Position numbers and translations under genes: made by a program. Shown piece by piece: positions 55,296-63,732 of a stretch of DNA of 64,000 bases. How positions within the stretch are numbered: the stretch's first letter is position 1; each line of letters starts with the position of its first letter. Origin of the DNA: Silvibacterium dinghuense (lineage in GTDB: Bacteria > Acidobacteriota > Terriglobia > Terriglobales > Acidobacteriaceae). The notes under the pieces are model-generated. The model worked only from the letters and a program-made list of their open reading frames with translations. It was not told the DNA's origin and did not search any database. The stretch covers positions 806,001 through 870,000 of the forward strand of contig NZ_SDMK01000001.1 of the NCBI RefSeq assembly GCF_004123295.1, in the 5' to 3' direction.

Positions 55296-56342
55296 CTATT
55301 TGTGGCTGGGCAGAGCCGACCAGATATCCGGATCCTCGTCGCCCAGGTCCCAGGAGCAGAAGCCCTGGAGGCCCTTCTGCTTCGCCAGGTCATAGCGGGC
55401 CTCGAAGGTGCGCTTGTCGGTGAAGAAAATCCATTCCCGTTCATCGTCGCGATAGAAATAAAGCCACGCAGACTTATCGACCGGATCCCACTGGACTGCT
55501 CCCCCATATGCTTTCGCCAGGTCGAGGGCGTCGGAACCGCTGATGTATTCGGCGGTAGGATTGGGCTTCTCTTCGGGCTTCTGCGGCGTGCCCGAGAACC
55601 AGTGATAGCCGTAGATGGCAATACCCAGCGACAGCTTCTGCGGAGGAACGACCTTGAGAGCGTAGTCGAGGTTTTCATTGGTCCAGCCCCAGCCGCCGAC
55701 CGGTCCCGGCGGGGTGTAGCGGGTGTGCTGGTCGTAGGTCATCAGGCAGATGAGATCGACGTACCTGGCCAGGGCAGCGAGATCGTAGGCGCCGCGCCAA
55801 TTGGCAAACATCCACTTCGCATAGCCCGTCTCTCCGGCAAGACCGGGCGCATTGGGCACGGTGGCGATGGTGAGCTGCAGGCCTGCCTTGTGCAGACGGT
55901 CGGCAGTCAGTTCGACGATCCGGGAGAGAGCATCGCGGTCGGTCCAGTTCACATTCTCAAAGTCGAACTGCCAGCCGGTATAGCCATTCTGCTTGGCGAT
56001 CTCGATCAGCTGGTCGACCATCTGAGACTGCGCGTGGATATCGCCCAGGAGCTTGTGAAACGGCTCCTGCGAAGAGGCGTCATTCGCGACGATCGGCATC
56101 ACCGGGGTATGAGCGGCTTTGGCCTTCTCAATGACAGCAGGATTGGGGCCGCCGGAGACCAGACCATCCGCATCGACCGAATACCAGGCAGGCACGAGAA
56201 TATCGATCTGGCTGGCGTGCTCCATGAAAGAGCGCACGGATTTCGGATCACGCGTGAGATAGAACAACGCCTTGGGATTCTCAGCCTGCGCGAGGCCGCC
56301 GAACACAAGCAGGAAGGCAGCAAGACAGAACAGCTTCTTCAT
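55296..56342 (-). CDS. Secreted glycoside hydrolase family 18 protein
   Basis: A 348-residue protein with a signal peptide ('LFCLAAFLLVFGGLAQAE'). The GH18 TIM barrel is seen in 'DILVPAWYSVDADG', 'GYTGWQFDFENVNW' (DxE catalytic motif) and 'LICLMTYDQHTRYTPPGPVG', with 'LSLGIAIYGYHW' and a chitinase-insertion-like segment. It is closest in style to the YaaH/SleL-like group that cuts N-acetylglucosamine linkages in peptidoglycan or chitin. Its substrate is not decided by sequence. Lies beside a GH51 gene and an M29 peptidase, but each has its own terminator. Confidence 0.88.
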   Translation of the reverse strand: MKKLFCLAAFLLVFGGLAQAENPKALFYLTRDPKSVRSFMEHASQIDILVPAWYSVDADGLVSGGPNPAVIEKAKAAHTPVMPIVANDASSQEPFHKLLGDIHAQSQMVDQLIEIAKQNGYTGWQFDFENVNWTDRDALSRIVELTADRLHKAGLQLTIATVPNAPGLAGETGYAKWMFANWRGAYDLAALARYVDLICLMTYDQHTRYTPPGPVGGWGWTNENLDYALKVVPPQKLSLGIAIYGYHWFSGTPQKPEEKPNPTAEYISGSDALDLAKAYGGAVQWDPVDKSAWLYFYRDDEREWIFFTDKRTFEARYDLAKQKGLQGFCSWDLGDEDPDIWSALPSHK

Positions 56343-56352
56343 GAAACACCGC

Positions 56353-56710
56353 TCAAAGAGGATGCTTCGACGATACCACCGCCATCAGCTCCTCCTTCTC
56401 GAGATCATGCAGCTCTCCAACCCGCGCATGGCGGAACTCGATCACCACGTCATCCGGATCAGTGGCGGGAGAAAACAGCGTGCGGAACTTTGCGGCCGAA
56501 GCAAAGAAGACCGAGCCTTTGAGCTCATAGACCTTGTGCCCGTCTTCGTTAGTCCGCACTGCCACAGTTAGATGTGCTTCGCATGTTCCCACGCGAATGC
56601 CAGAGCGGCGATCAGGATGCCGAGCACCACGGCCATCTCCGCGACCAGCACCGACATGATCATCAACAGCTTTCCCGCTGTCCGGAAGAACTCAATATCT
56701 GTCTGCTTGA
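56353..56710 (-). pseudogene. Truncated and frameshifted SulP-family transporter remnant (C-terminal STAS part)
   Basis: Read on the minus strand, 56710 to about 56575 encodes the last membrane part of a SulP anion transporter ('VVLGILIAALAFAWEHAKHI') and then hits a stop (TAA). The adjacent frame, 56592 to 56353, continues with the STAS domain ('TNEDGHKVYELKGSVFFASA', 'PDDVVIEFRHARV'), as expected after 'AFAWEHAK' in intact SulP proteins. So one frameshift separates the two pieces and most of the membrane domain is missing. The upstream end stops at the GH51 terminator. Confidence 0.72.
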
Positions 56711-56716
56711 GCAAAG

Positions 56717-56746
56717 AAAAACGGCGCTCCTGAAGGGAGCGCCGTT
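56717..56746 (-). terminator. Terminator after the GH51 gene
   Basis: On the minus strand AACGGCGCTCC / GGAGCGCCGTT with a 5-base loop, followed by TTTC. It lies 22 bases after the GH51 stop. Confidence 0.88.
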
Positions 56747-56768
56747 CGCCTTCTGTATTGAGTTTAGA

Positions 56769-58685
56769 TTACTTGGCCTTCAGACGGATGACCGCGATCG
56801 AGTACGGAGCCATCTCGTAGTCGAAGGTTTTTCCGGCCCGCTCAAAACGCGACTCCACCGGCACGATGTTCTTCGGGTCGGTGAGCGAGTTAGTCGCCGA
56901 AAGCGTGCGCGCCTTGAGTGTCGTCACGTCGGCGATCTTCTCGACGCTGGACACGCCATCCAGCTTCACCGTGACCGGCTTGGGCTCGGAGGTCGCATTG
57001 ACCAGCTTCACGAAGATCTCGCCGTTCTCGCTCTTACGCGTGATCGAGGAGAAGAAACGCAACTCGTCGCCCGTTGTCTCGGTCTTCGGGATCTCGTCGC
57101 CATGGTAGCTGCCGAACATCACCTGCGCGTAGTAGCTCGGCGAGCCGTAGCTGTGCAGCGCGTCGTAGCCAATCAGATCGCTCTCCCACTGCATGCCGCC
57201 GGGGTTCACGTTCACGAAGAGCGGCGCATAGCTGGCCATCACGATGATGTCGCTGTTCCGCTCCATGCCCGTCATCCACGCCGCATCGCCCAGCGCCGCG
57301 CCGAAGTTCGGCGTCGGCGAGCCTTCGCGCGTCGCCCACTCGCCCACGAAGACCTTCGGCCCGTTGCGGTCTGTCTTGTCGTAGTGGTGGACGTCGGCGA
57401 AGAACTCCTCGGCCGACTTGTAGTAATGGTCGTCGACCACATCCGGCTTGACCGTCTTCACCGGCGTCGTGGCAATCAGCTCATACTGCGGATACTTCGC
57501 CTTGATGGCCTTGTAGAACTGCGCATAGCGCTCATCGTACGAACCCGACTTGTCGAACCAATCCTCGTTGCCGATCTCGATGTAGTGCAGCTTGAAGGGC
57601 GCGGGATGGCCGTCCTTGGCGCGCTCGGCACCCCACTTCGTCGAGGTATCGCCGGTCACGTACTCGATCTCATCGAGCGCATCCTGCACGTAAGGCTCAA
57701 GATCCTTGCCCGGATTCACGTGCTCCTGCTGCAGCGAGTAGCCCGCGTACACGGCCAGCACCGGCTGAATCTTCAGGTCTTCCGTCCACTCCAGGAACTC
57801 GAGCAGCCCCATGCCGTCTGAGGACTGATAGCCCCAGGGACCGCGATGCGTCGGCCGGTCCACCATCGGACCGATCGTCTTCTTCCAGTCGAAACGCTCC
57901 TTGATGTGGTCGCCCTCGAGGTAGTTCCCGCCCGGCATGCGCAGGAAGGTCGGCTTCATCGCCGCCATCAGCTCCATCAGGTCCGGCCGGAAGCCGTTCT
58001 CGCGGTCGTGATAGGTCGGCGGGAAGAGACTCACCAGGGTGAACCAGATCGAGCCCGGCTTCGCAATCGACAGCACCAGGTGATTCGTGCTGCTGGCGGT
58101 CTCCGCATGGGAAACCAGCTCGTAACTGTACTGCTTCCAGCCGCTTCCGTCGAGGGTCACATCGGCCGAAGCCAGCTCCACGCCCGTCTCATCGCCCACT
58201 ACGGCTACATGCACCGACCCCACCGAGCCATCGGCCTTCGCGTAGAACGATCCCTTGTAGGTCGCGTGCGGACGGACGGGAATCCCCCAGTAGCCCTGGT
58301 TCTCCAGCTCAGCCGAGCCACCAGTGCCCACGCTCTCGAGCGTCAGCTTCGCGCTATGCGGCAGCGCCGCGCTCGGCCCGGTCGTCTTGTCGATGGTCAG
58401 CGTAGCCTTGGCCTGCCCCTTCGGCACCATCCGCCAATAGGGAGCGCCTTCCCAGTCGGTAAAGAAGGTGCGATTGCGCACCAGCTCGCCATACAGGCCG
58501 CCGTCATAGGAGTAATTGATCTCCTCGGTCATCAGGCCGTGCAGCATCGGGCTGGCTTTGGCCGTCGGCTGGTCGAAGTGTGCTTCTACGGTTACCGGGG
58601 GCGCAGTCTGAGCCACGGCCGTGGTAAGAAAAGCGCTCAATACTAGGGGAAGAGAACAGGCAAACCGAGCCGGCACAGATCGCAT
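56769..58685 (-). CDS. Secreted alpha-L-arabinofuranosidase, GH51
   Basis: A 638-residue exported hydrolase that removes arabinofuranosyl side chains from plant polysaccharides such as arabinoxylan. Signal peptide 'LPLVLSAFLTTAVAQTAPP'; N-terminal CBM_4/9-like sandwich (about 45-220); TIM barrel with 'TFLRMPGGNYLEGD', acid/base 'YIEIGNEDWFDKSG' and nucleophile 'VFVGEWATREG'; C-terminal sandwich ending 'YSIAVIRLKAK'. Length fits GH51 exo-enzymes of plant-litter bacteria. No transporter or other hemicellulase is adjacent apart from the GH18 gene. Minus strand, with its own terminator. Confidence 0.94.
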   Translation of the reverse strand: MRSVPARFACSLPLVLSAFLTTAVAQTAPPVTVEAHFDQPTAKASPMLHGLMTEEINYSYDGGLYGELVRNRTFFTDWEGAPYWRMVPKGQAKATLTIDKTTGPSAALPHSAKLTLESVGTGGSAELENQGYWGIPVRPHATYKGSFYAKADGSVGSVHVAVVGDETGVELASADVTLDGSGWKQYSYELVSHAETASSTNHLVLSIAKPGSIWFTLVSLFPPTYHDRENGFRPDLMELMAAMKPTFLRMPGGNYLEGDHIKERFDWKKTIGPMVDRPTHRGPWGYQSSDGMGLLEFLEWTEDLKIQPVLAVYAGYSLQQEHVNPGKDLEPYVQDALDEIEYVTGDTSTKWGAERAKDGHPAPFKLHYIEIGNEDWFDKSGSYDERYAQFYKAIKAKYPQYELIATTPVKTVKPDVVDDHYYKSAEEFFADVHHYDKTDRNGPKVFVGEWATREGSPTPNFGAALGDAAWMTGMERNSDIIVMASYAPLFVNVNPGGMQWESDLIGYDALHSYGSPSYYAQVMFGSYHGDEIPKTETTGDELRFFSSITRKSENGEIFVKLVNATSEPKPVTVKLDGVSSVEKIADVTTLKARTLSATNSLTDPKNIVPVESRFERAGKTFDYEMAPYSIAVIRLKAK

Positions 58686-58881
58686 AACGCTCCAGTCGAA
58701 CGAGTGGGTTTACTGCAGGCATTCACAGGTTAGGTAAACGTTATCTCCATGCTGGAAATATCGTCAACCCAAACCGCGAAAGATTCTAAGGCCTGCTTTT
58801 TATCGCTGGCAATTCCCGTTTTTTGCTCCGCTCTTCCCGCGTCTTCTGCAATTCCTCTCCAGCCGAATCCCCAGCCTCGGT

Positions 58882-58887
58882 TACAAT
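58882..58887 (+). promoter_or_regulatory. Putative -10 box (TACAAT) for the ferredoxin gene
   Basis: GGTTACAATG lies 42 bases before the ferredoxin ATG, leaving room for a short leader with AAGAGGA as ribosome site. The -35 region is not convincing. Confidence 0.35.
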
Positions 58888-58929
58888 GACCTTGTCTAAC
58901 CACACACACCAGAAGAAGAGGACTTCTCC

Positions 58930-59190
58930 ATGGCTTATGTAATCGCGGAACCCTGCGTCGGCACGAAGGACACGGCTTGTGTCGATGCCTGTCCGGTGGA
59001 TTGTATCCACCCCAAGAAGGATGAATCCGGTCACGGCGACGTCGACCAGCTCTTCATCGATCCGGTCGAGTGCATCGATTGCGGCGCCTGCGTCCCGGTC
59101 TGCCCCGTCTCGGCCATCTACGCCTCCGACGACCTGCCGGAGAACTGGGCCAGCTACGCGCAGAAGAACGCGACCCACTACGGCCGCTAG
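58930..59190 (+). CDS. 7Fe ferredoxin ([3Fe-4S][4Fe-4S] type)
   Basis: An 86-residue electron carrier. The first cluster site is 'CVGTKDTACVDACPVDC' (C-x7-C-x3-CP), the spacing found in 7Fe ferredoxins where one cluster is [3Fe-4S]. The second is 'CIDCGACVPVCP', a standard [4Fe-4S] site. The tail 'DDLPENWASYAQKNATHYGR' is usual for this type. Small, acidic and cytoplasmic. It probably serves several oxidoreductases; no partner is adjacent. AAGAGGA precedes the ATG. Confidence 0.94.
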   Translation: MAYVIAEPCVGTKDTACVDACPVDCIHPKKDESGHGDVDQLFIDPVECIDCGACVPVCPVSAIYASDDLPENWASYAQKNATHYGR

Positions 59191-59285
59191 ATCGCTGTAA
59201 GGCTGTCGGCTTTCCTGGCGCAAGGCTAAGCCAACGGAGCATGCGCAGCCTGGGAAGACTTCTGTGGCTTAACCACGATGCAAGC

Positions 59286-59317
59286 AAGACCGGCCAATGC
59301 GGCCGGTCTTCGCATTT
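59286..59317 (+). terminator. Terminator after ferredoxin
   Basis: AAGACCGGCC / GGCCGGTCTT with a 5-base loop, then CGCATTTT. The T-tract is short and displaced. Confidence 0.6.
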
Positions 59318-59377
59318 TCCGGCAATTCGCTTTCAGCCGTTGTCCATCCTGAATCCACCACGATACAGAGTTCGCCC

Positions 59378-60061
59378 ATGCCCGAGCCCACGCCACCGCC
59401 CAGTCCCCGCACCCGCGTTGCCCGTCTGCCCAAGCGCGGCGACTATGACAAAGCCACCATCCATGCCATTCTCGACGAGGCATTTCTGTGCCATGTCGGC
59501 TTCGTCGTGGACAGCCAGCCTTATGTGATCCCCACCGGCTACGGCCGCGAGGGTGACACCCTCTACATCCACGGCTCAGCCGCCAGCCGCATGCTGCGTA
59601 ACCTGGATAAAGGAGTGGAAGCCTGCATCACGGTCACGCTGCTCGACGGCCTGGTGCTCGCCCGCTCAGCCTTCAATCACTCGATGAACTACCGCTCTGT
59701 CGTCATGCTGGGCACCGCGACGCTGATCGAAGGCGAGGACGCGAAGAACCACGCGCTGCGCATCATCTCCGACCAGATACTGAAAGGCCGCTGGGACGAG
59801 GTGCGTCTTCCTACCTCGCAGGAACTGAAGGCCACGACCGTACTGTCGTTCCCCATCGACGAGGCCTCGGCGAAGATCCGCACCGGCCCTCCGCATGATG
59901 ACGAGGAAGACTACGCGCTCGGTGTCTGGGCGGGCGTGCTGCCATTCAGGACCGTGGTCGAGACGCCTGTGCCCGATCCTGAGTTGAAAGCGGAGATTGA
60001 GGATCTTCCGGGGTCGGTAGTGCGGGTGCTGGGGCGGAAGCTCTGGGTCAGCCCTCGATGA
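59378..60061 (+). CDS. Pyridoxamine 5'-phosphate oxidase-like flavoprotein (NimA type)
   Basis: A 227-residue split-barrel protein. 'RLPKRGDYDKATIHAILDEA' at the start, 'CHVGFVVDSQPYVIPTGYG' strand pair, 'YIHGSAASRMLRNL' (flavin phosphate site) and 'AFNHSMNYRSVVMLGTATLI' region. Proteins of this group bind FMN or haem and include nitroimidazole reductases; substrates are mostly unknown. The ATG at 59378 is preferred because the longer frame runs back over the ferredoxin terminator. Its 3' end overlaps the convergent gene at 60048 by 14 bases. Confidence 0.87.
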   Translation: MPEPTPPPSPRTRVARLPKRGDYDKATIHAILDEAFLCHVGFVVDSQPYVIPTGYGREGDTLYIHGSAASRMLRNLDKGVEACITVTLLDGLVLARSAFNHSMNYRSVVMLGTATLIEGEDAKNHALRIISDQILKGRWDEVRLPTSQELKATTVLSFPIDEASAKIRTGPPHDDEEDYALGVWAGVLPFRTVVETPVPDPELKAEIEDLPGSVVRVLGRKLWVSPR

Positions 60062-60752
60062 CTAGATGTTCGTCATCAGTTCCCGGCTTAAACAGACGCC
60101 AGTATTCATCATCTATTGAGTTGTTCGGCATGATCTCGAAGCAATAGTTCTGGTTGAACTGAATTTTTAGTGCCCCGGCTATTCCTAGTTCCGCGTTCAC
60201 TACTGTCAGACGCTCATCGCCTCGCATAAGCTCTTCCATGAGCGCGTCGCGACGGCTCGCGCCAGGGATATCCCAATTGAAGTCAGAACGGTCCTCGCGC
60301 CCGTCTGCCGGATAGTAAAGGTCTGAGCTTCCTAGCAGTACAGAATCGCCGCCAACCAATCTCCATGCACATTGAAGATGCAGAGCAAGGTCTGGCTTTT
60401 GTCGCACCCCTCGCGATGTCTGGACCTCACGGAGCGCCCCGAAAGAGAATGTCGCCAGCTCTCCCGCACGGTTTGCTCCGATGAGCGGCAAGCCAACTAA
60501 GGCGCTTAGCTGAACGGGGTGTAGTTTCTCCGCCCGCAGGAAAGCACTTCCGCCATCACGCGCCTCCTCGCAAAAAACAATCGAGCCGGGAACGAACTCC
60601 CACTCCTCATCGTTGGAGTCGTAGTCAGCTGTTGGCAGCAGGCTGTATGCGCCATTCTTTAGGTGTACGGCTGAGGTCGGACGCGAGCACGGCGTTCCTT
60701 CATTCAAAAGGCGGACGTATACAGTGAAGCGGGAGTTAACGCTCTTGAGCAT
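60048..60752 (-). CDS. Unrecognised protein, accessory-gene character
   Basis: A 234-residue protein without signal peptide or membrane span. Visible: 'SRFTVYVRLLNEGTPCSR', 'EWEFVPGSIVFCEEARDGG', 'ALHLQCAWRLVGGDSVLLGS', 'SDLYYPADGRED' and 'MMPNNSIDDEYWRLFKPG'-like end ('IMPNNSIDDEYWRLF'). I recognise no family; its mixed-codon use and lower GC than its neighbours suggest acquisition. It resembles in style the small single-domain proteins found with contact-dependent toxins, but nothing else supports that. The ATG at 60752 excludes an upstream stretch that reads through repeats. Confidence 0.68.
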   Translation of the reverse strand: MLKSVNSRFTVYVRLLNEGTPCSRPTSAVHLKNGAYSLLPTADYDSNDEEWEFVPGSIVFCEEARDGGSAFLRAEKLHPVQLSALVGLPLIGANRAGELATFSFGALREVQTSRGVRQKPDLALHLQCAWRLVGGDSVLLGSSDLYYPADGREDRSDFNWDIPGASRRDALMEELMRGDERLTVVNAELGIAGALKIQFNQNYCFEIMPNNSIDDEYWRLFKPGTDDEHLVIEG

Positions 60753-60788
60753 CTTCTTAAAATATCCGGGAAGGTAGATTCGTGCTTT

Positions 60789-60877
60789 CCCACGTCTCAG
60801 AATCGAGACATGGGGCACCCGGGCTGGCGCCGCTCCACTCAAGCCAACACCGGGCTTGAATGGACCACCCGAAATCT
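60789..60877. repeat. Intergenic repeats (families B and C)
   Basis: 60789-60814 is a family B hairpin (CCCACGTCTC / GAGACATGGG, one mismatch) followed by GCACCCGGG, as at 46929. 60840-60877 is family C (CAAGCC ... GGCTTG, then AATGGACCACCC ... AAATCT), as at 47097. Confidence 0.65.
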
Positions 60878-60885
60878 GCAAACGG

Positions 60886-60916
60886 AAAGCCCCGGCCTGA
60901 GCCGGGGCTTTCTTTG
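60886..60916. terminator. Terminator, probably of glutamine synthetase
   Basis: AAAGCCCCGGC / GCCGGGGCTTT with loop CTGA. T-rich sequence follows on the plus strand (TTTCTTTG), and the minus strand has TTTCCGTTTG. Because the closest gene reading into it is the glutamine synthetase (-), I assign it there; a partial family A copy (60942-60970) lies between. Confidence 0.7.
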
Positions 60917-61018
60917 TTCCGATCCAGCCGCGATCCAAGGACCGCGACCAGCGGGAGCGCCACAATCGCTAGCGTCCGCAAGATGCGAGCGAAGCGAGCG
61001 TGTCGCCGAGCGCGAAGC

Positions 61019-62449
61019 TCAGAACTGGTTCCAGAGGAACTGGTTGTAGACCTCGTGGTGGAACTGGACTTCCGAGGGCTTGACGAAGGTGCCGAGCAGG
61101 CGCGGGCAACGGTCCGCCGAGGCCTGCTTCAGGTCGGCGTAGCGGGCCTTCACATCCTCGCCCAGCAGGGTCGAAGTCCAGCTGGCGCCGCGGAAGTTCT
61201 CGAGCGCGGTGTAGATGTTGTCGGGCAGGTAGCGCTCCGCCTGGCGGATGTTCTTGATCTTCGCCAGCTCGCCGTGCAGGCCGCTCTTGAAGATCGAGTA
61301 CAGCACCAGGTAGGGGTTCGCGTCCGGAGCCACCGAGCGCACTTCCACGCGCGACGACTTTTCGTTGCCGATCGGAATGCGGACCATCGAACCACGATCG
61401 ACAGCCGAAGCCTTGATCTGGTTCGGTGCCTCGAAGTGCGGATCGAGACGGCGGTAGGAGTTCACGCTCGGATTCAGCAGCAGGCAGATGTCATTGCCGT
61501 GCGAGAGGATGCGGTCGACGAACTTCCAGCCGAAGCTGGAGAGCTTCTCTTCGCCCTTCGGATCCCAGAACAGGTTCTTGCCGTTCTTGCTGATCGAAAG
61601 GTTGGTGTGCATGCCGCTGCCGTTGACGCCGACCACCGGCTTGGGCAGGAAGGAGGCCGTCATGCCCATCTTGGTGGCCACCTGGCGGCAGATCAGCTTG
61701 TAGAGCTGGATCTGGTCGGCCGCGGTCAGCACGTCACCGTAGCTGTAGTTGATCTCGAACTGCGAGGGCGCGACTTCCGGGTGGTCCTTCTCGTTCTCGA
61801 AGCCGAGCGCGCGCTGCACTTCAGCGGTCGTGTCGATGAAGGTGCGCAGCGGGTCACCGGGGAGCGAGTGGTAATAGCCGCCCGTGTTCACGTACTCAAA
61901 CTTGCCGGTCTCGTGGAACTTCTTCTCGGCGTCGGTGCCGGCGAAGAGGAAGCCCTCGATCTCGTTGGCGGCGTTCAGGGTGTAGCCCTGCTCGTCGAAG
62001 AGTGTCTGGGCGAAGTTCTTGAGCACGCCGCGCAGATCGCCCGAGTAGGAGGCGCCGTTCTTGTCGATGACTTCGCCGAAGACCAGGGCCTTGCCCGAAC
62101 CGAAGATGTCGGCCGGCGCGTAGTAGAACGAGCTCCAGTCGATGCCCAGGCGCAGGTCGCTCTCGCGCTGCGCGGTAAAGCCGCGGATCGAGGAACCATC
62201 GAAGGTCAGGTTGTCGAAGCTCTTGACCAGGAACTTCTTGTCGTAGTCCAGCGTGTGCAGCCGGCCTTCGAGGTCGCTGAAGAGAACGGTGACAGCCTTG
62301 ATGCCCTTCTGGTCGGTCAGGTACTTCAGCCGCTCTTCCTGGATCACATCGGCCGGGACGCGCTTGCGGCGCTGTTCCTTGGCAGCCAGGTTCAGCTCTT
62401 CCAGTTCTTCATACGACAGCTCAAGAAAATTGCGAAGTTCGGTGGACAT
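61019..62449 (-). CDS. glnA: Glutamine synthetase
   Basis: A 476-residue enzyme that makes glutamine from glutamate, ammonia and ATP. Sequence landmarks: 'TFDGSSIRGF' (beta-grasp), 'NEIEGFLF' and 'PSQFEINY' (metal glutamates), 'VVGVNGSGMHTNLSI' (ammonia/His loop), 'SRRLDPHFEAPNQIK'-like loop ('NSYRRLDPHFEAPN') and 'SRVEVRSVAPDANPYL' (arginine, ATP region). I see no NLY-type adenylylation tyrosine in the usual place, so regulation is probably different from E. coli. No glnB nearby. Start ATG at 62449 is preceded by GGAG. Confidence 0.93.
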   Translation of the reverse strand: MSTELRNFLELSYEELEELNLAAKEQRRKRVPADVIQEERLKYLTDQKGIKAVTVLFSDLEGRLHTLDYDKKFLVKSFDNLTFDGSSIRGFTAQRESDLRLGIDWSSFYYAPADIFGSGKALVFGEVIDKNGASYSGDLRGVLKNFAQTLFDEQGYTLNAANEIEGFLFAGTDAEKKFHETGKFEYVNTGGYYHSLPGDPLRTFIDTTAEVQRALGFENEKDHPEVAPSQFEINYSYGDVLTAADQIQLYKLICRQVATKMGMTASFLPKPVVGVNGSGMHTNLSISKNGKNLFWDPKGEEKLSSFGWKFVDRILSHGNDICLLLNPSVNSYRRLDPHFEAPNQIKASAVDRGSMVRIPIGNEKSSRVEVRSVAPDANPYLVLYSIFKSGLHGELAKIKNIRQAERYLPDNIYTALENFRGASWTSTLLGEDVKARYADLKQASADRCPRLLGTFVKPSEVQFHHEVYNQFLWNQF

Positions 62450-62839
62450 GCTTCTCCTTCAGATGTTTATCTGCCACTGCATTGCTCAAGGACCGCCCGC
62501 TCCCGCAGGCAGAAACCCGCGAAATGCGCGCGAAATTCCGGACGTGGCTTGTCGTATTACAGACTAAAGGGCCAGTCCGTAAAGATGCCGTCATATTAAA
62601 GAAAGTGATTCGGAGCATGCGAGATATTTATGGAGAAGCATGGAAAGCGATGAAACGGCCAGCAGTCAGTCACAAATACGGCCAGTGGAGCATGCCGCAG
62701 TAAAGCTGCCGTCGATTTCCCATGAACATGAAATGGATGCCCCTGAAAGCGGAATACAAACTGGCCGTATCGGAGACTGACTGCTTGACGCAGACCCACT
62801 CCACTACACCCTATCCCCTACGCCCTATACCCTAGCCTC
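62450..62839. other. Divergent intergenic region, glnA and recO promoters
   Basis: 390 bases between divergent starts. Contains direct repeats GTAAAG-A/C-TGCCGTC (about 62579 and 62700) and, just before recO, a run of 7-base units of the form NCCCTAN (about 62810-62833). No sigma-54 or known riboswitch motif is visible. A short frame (62482-62703) has no support. Confidence 0.5.
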
Positions 62840-63580
62840 ATGACCCACCAGGCCGAAGCCCTCATCCTCCGCACCTGGCCGGTCCAGGAGGCGGACCTCA
62901 TCGTCTCCCTGCTCACCCGCGATCAGGGGCGGATCAAGGGCATCGCCAAGTCCGGAGCCAAGAGCCGCAAACGCTTCGGCGGGGCCCTCGAACCGATGAC
63001 ATACGTCCTCGCCTCCTACGCCGAAAAGCCCCGCCAGGAGCTGGTTCGCCTCGACTCCTGCGAGATTCTCGCCTCGCCACTCTCCGCGCCCATCGACTAC
63101 CCTCGCGCCGCGGCGCTCGCCTTCTACGCCGAGGTGCTGGAGGAGACGCTGCCCGAGCGCGATCCGCAGGATGCCGTCTTCCGCCTGGCGCTGGCCGTGC
63201 TCGAGCAGACCCGCGACGGCCACATCTGGCTGCCGGTGACGTATTTTGCGCTCTGGATTCTGCGCCTGATGGGCTGGATGCCGGAGCTCTCGCGCTGTAT
63301 CGTCTGCGGCCGGGCGCTGGCGGGCCAGCCAGCCTGGTACCAGCCCCACGCCGACGGCCTGCTCTGCGTGGATCACCGCCAGCTCTCAAGCCGGGCGCTG
63401 GCCGCCCCCTCGCTCGAACTGGCCAATCGCATCTTTCACGCTCCAATTGCCGCTCTCATCAGCCATCCCTGGTCCTCCGGTCTCGCCGCCGATCTGCGCC
63501 GCTTCGCCTTCCAGTCGCTCGAGCGGCACCTCGAGCGCCGCCTGCGCACCTCCGCCGCGCTCAACAAACTCGCCTCCTGA
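62840..63580 (+). CDS. recO: DNA repair protein RecO
   Basis: A 246-residue recombination mediator that helps RecR load RecA on gapped DNA. The N-terminal OB fold is clear: '[20 protein letters not shown]', '[20 protein letters not shown]'. The C-terminal zinc-finger region keeps two of the usual cysteines ('RCIVCGRAL') and a further one at 'GLLCVDH'. Length matches RecO (about 240). It is followed by the glyQ start 152 bases later; recO-glyQ neighbourhood is common in bacteria. Confidence 0.93.
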   Translation: MTHQAEALILRTWPVQEADLIVSLLTRDQGRIKGIAKSGAKSRKRFGGALEPMTYVLASYAEKPRQELVRLDSCEILASPLSAPIDYPRAAALAFYAEVLEETLPERDPQDAVFRLALAVLEQTRDGHIWLPVTYFALWILRLMGWMPELSRCIVCGRALAGQPAWYQPHADGLLCVDHRQLSSRALAAPSLELANRIFHAPIAALISHPWSSGLAADLRRFAFQSLERHLERRLRTSAALNKLAS

Positions 63581-63732
63581 GCCGATTGGTTTCTCAGGGT
63601 TACGAACCGCCCCGACTATGCCGGTCCACCGATCACGATAAAATCGCGGGAGACCACAGCCGCGCCAGAGCTGGCGCCGGGCGTCGCAATTTACTGACGG
63701 AATCAGTCGGAAACAGAGAGACGGAACGCATC

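Noticed and set aside
60048-60752. Immunity protein of a contact-dependent toxin
   Set aside because: No toxin, secretion gene or recognised immunity domain nearby; only the general style suggested it.
62482-62703. 73-residue frame between glnA and recO
   Set aside because: No supporting signal; overlaps the expected divergent promoters.
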